Of a DNA stretch of 64,000 nt, positions 59,879 to 64,000 are shown piece after piece. A program made the position numbers and the translations under genes. Position 1 is the stretch's first letter; the number at the start of each line of letters is the position of its first letter. The notes below the pieces were generated by a model, which ran no database searches, had not been told where the DNA came from, and saw only the letters and a program-made list of their open reading frames with translations. This DNA comes from JAQGMV01 sp963828715 (GTDB lineage: Bacteria; Pseudomonadota; Gammaproteobacteria; Burkholderiales; SG8-41), in NCBI GenBank assembly GCA_963828715.1, contig CAWHFX010000009.1:248001-312000 (forward strand). The letters run 5' to 3'.

Positions 59879-61095
59879 TTATCCGTTCCCGCGCCGCTTG
59901 TCCGACAACGACGCGGCCTTCCTTCAGCACGAGCAGAAGTCGACGCACGTTATCGATGTTCTCCAGCGGATTCGCGGCGACCACGATCAGATCCGCAAGT
60001 TTGCCGACTTCGATGCGTCCCGAGATCGTCCCCGGCACCGCAGAGCGCCGCCGCGTGCTTCGTCGCGGCCAGCAGCGTCTGCCACGGCGTTGCGCCGTCT
60101 CTCACCCACAACCCCATCTCGAGCAGCGCGGCATCCTTGAGCGGTCGGATATCGGAGCCCAGCGCCATTTTCACGCCCGCCTCCAGCGCCCTGCGGAACC
60201 AGCGCGCATGCACGTCAGACGCAGCATCGGCACGGCAACAGAGCGACGGCGCAAGATTGCGCTGCGCAAGGTAGGCGCGCTCCCATTCGTTCGTCGCCTG
60301 ATTCGGCGTGAGATGGCTGATCGCGAGCGTCGGCACGTACCACGTGTCTTTTTCCAGCAGGAGCGCGATGCACTCCTCGTCCATGATGTAGCCGTGCTCG
60401 ACGCTGTGGGCGCCGAGGCGCACTGCGTTCTTCACTGCGTCGGGATTGGTCGCATGCGCCATCACCTTGAATTCGCGCTGCCTGCAGATCGCGAAAGCGG
60501 CTTCGAGCTCGTCCTGCAGAAGAAACGAATGCCAGTGGCGGTCCCAGGCGGGTCCCATGATGCCGCCGGACAGATTGAGCTTGATGTGATCGACGCCGTG
60601 CTTGATCTGCTCGCGGATGGCCTTCACGAAACCGTAGGGACCGTCGCACTCGAGGGCGTGACCCGTCGTCAGGAAATGCCCGCCGGTCGTGGTGAGGAAA
60701 TGACCGCAGGCGAAAAGACGCGGCCCCACGAACAGGCCCGAATCGAAGGCACGCTTCCATGCGACGTCCATGAAGCTGTGCGTGCCCGCGCAGCGGAACC
60801 CGATGATGCCCGACTCCGTCAGCGCGCTCATCAGGCGGTGGCCGAAGAGCGCCACCTGATCGGCGAGCGGTGCCTCATTGAGCGAAAGATAGTCGGGATG
60901 CACGTGCACATCCCACAGTCCGGGCAGCAGATAAGCGCCGGCCAGATCGATCGCGTCGGCATCACCTGCCGGCGAGGGCTCGCCATTCACGAGGATGCGC
61001 GAGATGCGTCCGTCGTCGATGACGACGCTCGACTTCGGCTTCGGCTCGGGGCTGACGCAATCGATCAGCGTTGCGTTCGTAAGAATCGTGCGCAT
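59879..61095 (-). pseudogene. Amidohydrolase family protein (imidazolonepropionase-like), frameshifted
   Basis: From ATG 61095 (MRTILTNATLIDCVSPEPKP) the frame carries LAGAYLLPGLWDVHVHPDY with metal histidines, HGVDHIKLNLSGGIMG, KVMAHATNPDAVKNAVRLGA, SVEHGYIMDEE and the metal aspartate in MALGSDIRPLKDA. After AATKHAAALCG it turns to nonsense; another frame continues PGTISGRIEVGKLADLIVVAANPLENI and LVLKEGRVVVGQ, the normal family ending. The break is at about 60036-60042. A stop in the remaining frame (59879-59881), just before the methyltransferase GTG, would need a second shift, so the exact 3' end is unsure. Confidence 0.75.
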
Positions 61096-61097
61096 GG

Positions 61098-62096
61098 TTA
61101 ATCCACCTTCGCACCCGACTCTTTCACGATCTTCGCCCACTTCACGCTGTCCGCTTTTTGAAATGCCGCGAATTGGTCGGGCGCATTTCCGACGACTTCC
61201 GCACCCAGACTAATGAGGCGTTCACGCACATCGGCAAGCTTCAGGCTCTTCACGATATCAGCATGCAGCCGGGACACGATGTCGCGCGGCGTGCCCGCCG
61301 GTACGAAGACGCCGAACCACTGCAGCGCCTCGAAACCCGGCAGCCCCGATTCGGCGATCGTCGGGACATTCGGTACGATGGGCGAACGCTTCGGATTCGT
61401 CACGGCAAGCGCCCGCAGCCGTCCGGCCGAAACATACGGCAGAAAAGACACAGCGGTGCCGAACATGAGGTGCACCTGTCCGCCGACGAGGTCGACCAGC
61501 GCCGGCGTGTCCCCTTTGTACGGAACATGCAGCATCTGTATACCGGCAGCCGACTTGAACTGTTCTCCGATGAGATGCGAGATGCCGCCGTTGCCCGAGG
61601 ATGCAAAGCTCAGCGCGTTGGGCTGACGTTTCGCGAGCGCGATCAACTCCTTCACGTTCTGCGCCGGCACCGACGGATGCACCGCCAGCAGAATGGTGGC
61701 GGTCGCCGCGAGCGTCACCGGCGAGAAGTCGCGCACGGGATCGTATGGCAGCTTGCTGTAGAGGCTCGGCGCAACCGCATGCGTGCTGCTCGTGCCGAGG
61801 AGCATGGTGTAACCATCGGGCGGCGACTTCGCGGCCACGTCGGACCCGATCGTGCCTCCGGCACCGCCGCGGTTGTCTACGATCACCTGCTGGCCCCAGC
61901 CTTCCGCCAGCTTCTGCGCGATGAGTCTGCCGACGATGTCGGTTGCTCCCCCCGCCGGGAACGGGACGATCATTCTGACGGGCTTGGTCGGATAAGCCTG
62001 TGCCATCGCACCGCTCACCGCGAACATCAGCATCAGCGCTGTGACAGTTCGGCGTGCGATGAACGCGCACGTACGCATGACGCGCCGGAGCCTCAT
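61098..62096 (-). CDS. Bug/TctC-family substrate-binding protein
   Basis: A 332-aa exported binding protein (326 aa from the next ATG at 62078). Signal region FIARRTVTALMLMFAVSGAMAQ, then YPTKPVRMIVPFPAGGATD, VIVDNRGGAGGTIG and SPPDGYTMLL. The ATG at 62096 overlaps the oxidase stop (ATGA), which favours the longer start. It ends 2 bp before the amidohydrolase gene, inside the catabolic operon 63241-56017. Confidence 0.92.
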   Translation of the reverse strand: MRLRRVMRTCAFIARRTVTALMLMFAVSGAMAQAYPTKPVRMIVPFPAGGATDIVGRLIAQKLAEGWGQQVIVDNRGGAGGTIGSDVAAKSPPDGYTMLLGTSSTHAVAPSLYSKLPYDPVRDFSPVTLAATATILLAVHPSVPAQNVKELIALAKRQPNALSFASSGNGGISHLIGEQFKSAAGIQMLHVPYKGDTPALVDLVGGQVHLMFGTAVSFLPYVSAGRLRALAVTNPKRSPIVPNVPTIAESGLPGFEALQWFGVFVPAGTPRDIVSRLHADIVKSLKLADVRERLISLGAEVVGNAPDQFAAFQKADSVKWAKIVKESGAKVD

Positions 62097-63241
62097 GCCG
62101 CGGACAGCCCGCGCAGCGCGGAGCGGTCGAGGCGGAACAAGTCGATTCCGAGCGACGCGGCGCCATCGAGGGCGAGCTCCGCGAGGATTTCGCCTACGAC
62201 ACTGCAGAACTTGAAACCGTGGCCGGAGAAGCCCGCGGCGATCGCAACATGCTTCGCCGCCGGCAGCCGATCGATGATGAAGTGTTCGTCGGGTGAATTG
62301 GTGAACAGGCACGTCTTCATTGCAAGCGTGGGACCATCGGCTTCCGGGAAATAGCGACTGATGCCTTCGCGCAGGACCGTCTCGTCTTCCGCACGGCATT
62401 CACGATCCATCGAATCCGGATCCGCGACTTCCTCGCGGCGGTGATTGTACTTGCCGATCTTGAACCCGCCACTGGCGTCAACCGGGAAGCCGTAGAAGCG
62501 GCCTTCCCGCGCCTCCATGTTGAAGACAGGAAAACGATCGACTGCAAAGAGCTGCCGCGAAAGCGGCTGGGTCCAGAGCATCACCTGGCGCTCCGGTATG
62601 GCCAGTCGCTCGAGCATCGGAACGAGCTGGCGCGACCACGGACCCGCCGTTATGACCAGCCTGCGTGCGCGATGACGGGCACGATCCGTGATTACGAGGA
62701 CCTCGTCGTCCTCGACGTGCCAGCTCATGACCTTCTCGTGCGTGCGGACGTCCGCGTCGCGCGCGCATGCAGCGGCAACATACGCGGCGACACAGGCTTC
62801 CGGCAGCAGGAAACCGGCGTCACACTGATACACCCCCATCATGTCGGACGGCAGCCGGTAGCCAGGAAAGCGCTGGTTGAGCGTGTACGCATCGAGCAGC
62901 TCGTACGGAATGTCGTGAATCGCACAGGACGCGAGCGAGCCTTCGACGATGGCACTGTCGGCAGCGCCTGCGTCGATGCCGCCAGTGACCACCAGAAGCT
63001 TTTCGTGCGCCAGCGCTTCCAGCGCACGCCACAGCTCGTACGCGCGGCGCAGCAGTGGCACGTAGTCGGGATGTTCGGCGTACGCAAGCCGGATGATCCG
63101 GCTTTGTCCATGCGACGAACCGCGATCGTGCGCGATGTCGAACTGTTCGAGACCGAGCACACGTGCGCCGCGGCGCGCGAGGTGGAACAGCGCAGCGCTG
63201 CCCATACCGCCGAGCCCGATGACGATGGCGTCGTAGATCAT
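62093..63241 (-). CDS. solA: N-methyl amino acid oxidase (N-methyltryptophan/sarcosine oxidase-like)
   Basis: A 382-aa FAD enzyme of the monomeric sarcosine/N-methyl-L-tryptophan oxidase family. N-terminal dinucleotide-binding fold DAIVIGLGGMGSAALFHLARRG, GSSHGQSRIIRLAYAEHPDY (FAD-contacting HGxSR-type motif), and LAMKTCLFTNSPDEHFIIDRLP, where the cysteine is placed to form the covalent flavin link. The end SGHGFKFCSVVGEILAELA is typical. It oxidises a secondary amine to an aldehyde and H2O2. It is the first gene of the seven-gene minus-strand operon. The gene name is by family resemblance only. Confidence 0.87.
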   Translation of the reverse strand: MIYDAIVIGLGGMGSAALFHLARRGARVLGLEQFDIAHDRGSSHGQSRIIRLAYAEHPDYVPLLRRAYELWRALEALAHEKLLVVTGGIDAGAADSAIVEGSLASCAIHDIPYELLDAYTLNQRFPGYRLPSDMMGVYQCDAGFLLPEACVAAYVAAACARDADVRTHEKVMSWHVEDDEVLVITDRARHRARRLVITAGPWSRQLVPMLERLAIPERQVMLWTQPLSRQLFAVDRFPVFNMEAREGRFYGFPVDASGGFKIGKYNHRREEVADPDSMDRECRAEDETVLREGISRYFPEADGPTLAMKTCLFTNSPDEHFIIDRLPAAKHVAIAAGFSGHGFKFCSVVGEILAELALDGAASLGIDLFRLDRSALRGLSAA

Positions 63242-63259
63242 GCAATCCGGTGTTCGTTG

Positions 63260-63344
63260 CTTCGAGACACTGCGTTCCTCAGCACGAACGCTCTCTGTTT
63301 TTGTCGTTCGTCCTGAGGAGGCACGCCAAGGCGTCGTCTCGAAG
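63260..63344. repeat. Dispersed palindromic repeat, copy 2
   Basis: Outer arms CTTCGAGAC / GTCTCGAAG and inner arms CCTCAGCACGAAC / GTTCGTCCTGAGG fold into an interrupted hairpin. Close copy of 29254-29335, here between the oxidase gene and the quinone oxidoreductase gene. Confidence 0.75.
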
Positions 63345-63358
63345 GACGAGGAACGCCG

Positions 63359-64000
63359 TTACTCACCGACGCTCAAAAGAATCTTCCCGATGTGCACGCT
63401 CGACTCCATCCGCGCATGCGCTCCCGCGGCCTGATCGAGCGGCATGACCGAGTCGATGATCGGCGTGACCTTCGTGCCGAGATGCGCCCACACGCGTTCC
63501 TTCACCTGCCGCACGATCTCGGCCTTGACCGAAAGCTCCGATGCCCGCAGCCCCGAGCCGGTGACCCGTGCGCGTTTCGCCATGATGGACGACAGTGGCA
63601 CGTTGAAGTCGCCGCCGCGCGTTCCCGCGAGATGCACGAGGCGTCCGTCCATCGCGAGCGCGTCGAGATTGCGCTGCGCGTACTCTCCGCCGACCATGTC
63701 GAGAATGACGTCGGCGCCATGACCCTGCGTCAGCGCCTTCACGCGCTCGACGAAATCCTGCTCTCGATAGTTGATCGCGCTGGCGCCGAGCCGCGTGCAC
63801 ACGTCGGCCTTGGCAGCGTTCCCCACCGTCGCGATCACGTTCGCGCCTTCGAGACGACCGAGTTGAATCGCGATCGTGCCGACGCCGCTCGATCCGCCAT
63901 GCACGAGCAACCACTCGCCGCGTTTCAGGCCGCCGATCATGAACACGTTGAGCCATGCGGTGAAAAGTGTTTCCGGCAGGCCCGCCGCGAGCTTCATGTC
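63359..64000 (-). CDS. NAD(P)H quinone oxidoreductase (zeta-crystallin-like MDR), partial
   Basis: The C-terminal 210 or so residues of a medium-chain dehydrogenase/reductase; the 5' end lies beyond the window. Visible: AAGLPETLFTAWLNVFMIGGLKRG, the NADPH-binding VHGGSSGVGTIAIQLGRLEGA, LGASAINYREQDF, VILDMVGGEYAQRNL and HARMESSVHIGKILL. No zinc-ligand cysteines, as in the quinone oxidoreductase branch (PIG3/QOR type). It is on the minus strand upstream of the oxidase operon but separated by the palindromic repeat. Confidence 0.9.
   Translation of the reverse strand, partial: DMKLAAGLPETLFTAWLNVFMIGGLKRGEWLLVHGGSSGVGTIAIQLGRLEGANVIATVGNAAKADVCTRLGASAINYREQDFVERVKALTQGHGADVILDMVGGEYAQRNLDALAMDGRLVHLAGTRGGDFNVPLSSIMAKRARVTGSGLRASELSVKAEIVRQVKERVWAHLGTKVTPIIDSVMPLDQAAGAHARMESSVHIGKILLSVGE

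Overview
The window is GC-rich DNA with the codon use and gene content of a betaproteobacterium, most likely Burkholderiales. The best taxonomic clue is eleven genes for Bug/TctC-type periplasmic solute-binding proteins, a family greatly expanded in Bordetella-like and related Burkholderiales. There are no rRNA, tRNA or CRISPR features and no housekeeping block. The region reads as an accessory catabolic stretch in which Bug binding proteins alternate with dienelactone hydrolases, amidohydrolases, thiamine-diphosphate enzymes, a CoA transferase, an enoyl-CoA hydratase, racemase/enolase-superfamily proteins, beta-propeller lactonases and flavin oxidases.

Layout. 0.2-6.9 kb: an alpha/beta hydrolase, then a minus-strand operon (class V aminotransferase, SMP-30 lactonase, Bug, dienelactone hydrolase) and a divergent Bug. 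7.0-10.2 kb: a regulatory island with two orphan receiver proteins, a four-cysteine FNR-type regulator, a small protein and an AraC regulator broken by a frameshift. 10.3-17.5 kb: Bug/VOC pair, AI-2E-type permease, DRG-like TGS GTPase, small proteins, a ThDP enzyme and a membrane protein. 17.5-19.7 kb: a TIR domain joined to a degenerate kinase-like domain, facing a frameshifted octopine/nopaline-dehydrogenase-family gene. 19.7-27.1 kb: LysR/nitronate monooxygenase pair, then Bug - UGSC-partner - UGSC selenoprotein - Bug - MmgE/PrpD. 27.5-35.3 kb: a Tat-exported NADP-binding protein, then a second Bug - UGSC-partner - UGSC selenoprotein cassette with a ThDP enzyme upstream, then VOC, amidohydrolase and dienelactone hydrolase. 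35.4-46.1 kb: two Bug genes with a racemase-like gene, a carboxymuconolactone-decarboxylase-like gene behind a long inverted repeat, a second alpha/beta hydrolase, Bug plus enolase-superfamily gene, a DUF1080 lipoprotein and a NamZ-type muramidase. 46.5-52.2 kb: HD-GYP phosphodiesterase, TMEM175-like channel, split chromate transporter, DinB protein and AsmA protein. 52.3-55.9 kb: Bug, an NHL propeller and a 5'-truncated IS1634-type transposase between 63-bp direct repeats. 56.0-64.0 kb: a seven-gene minus-strand catabolic operon and a partial quinone oxidoreductase.

The most notable element is a pair of cassettes coding for UGSC-family proteins, each interrupted by an in-frame TGA exactly at the U of the U-G-x-C motif. 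After each TGA, at the same distance, lies a 7-8 bp stem with a five-base loop, and one stem pair differs between the copies by a compensating A-T to T-A change. Each UGSC gene is followed by the same partner family and then by a Bug gene. In the second cassette, reading through the TGA would also fuse the UGSC protein in frame to its partner. This fits selenocysteine insertion and a conserved selenoprotein module of unknown chemistry.

At least six single-base frameshifts break otherwise recognisable genes (near 9.57, 19.39, 44.44, 58.11, 59.41 and 60.04 kb). They are either genuine gene decay or assembly errors; the sequence alone cannot decide.
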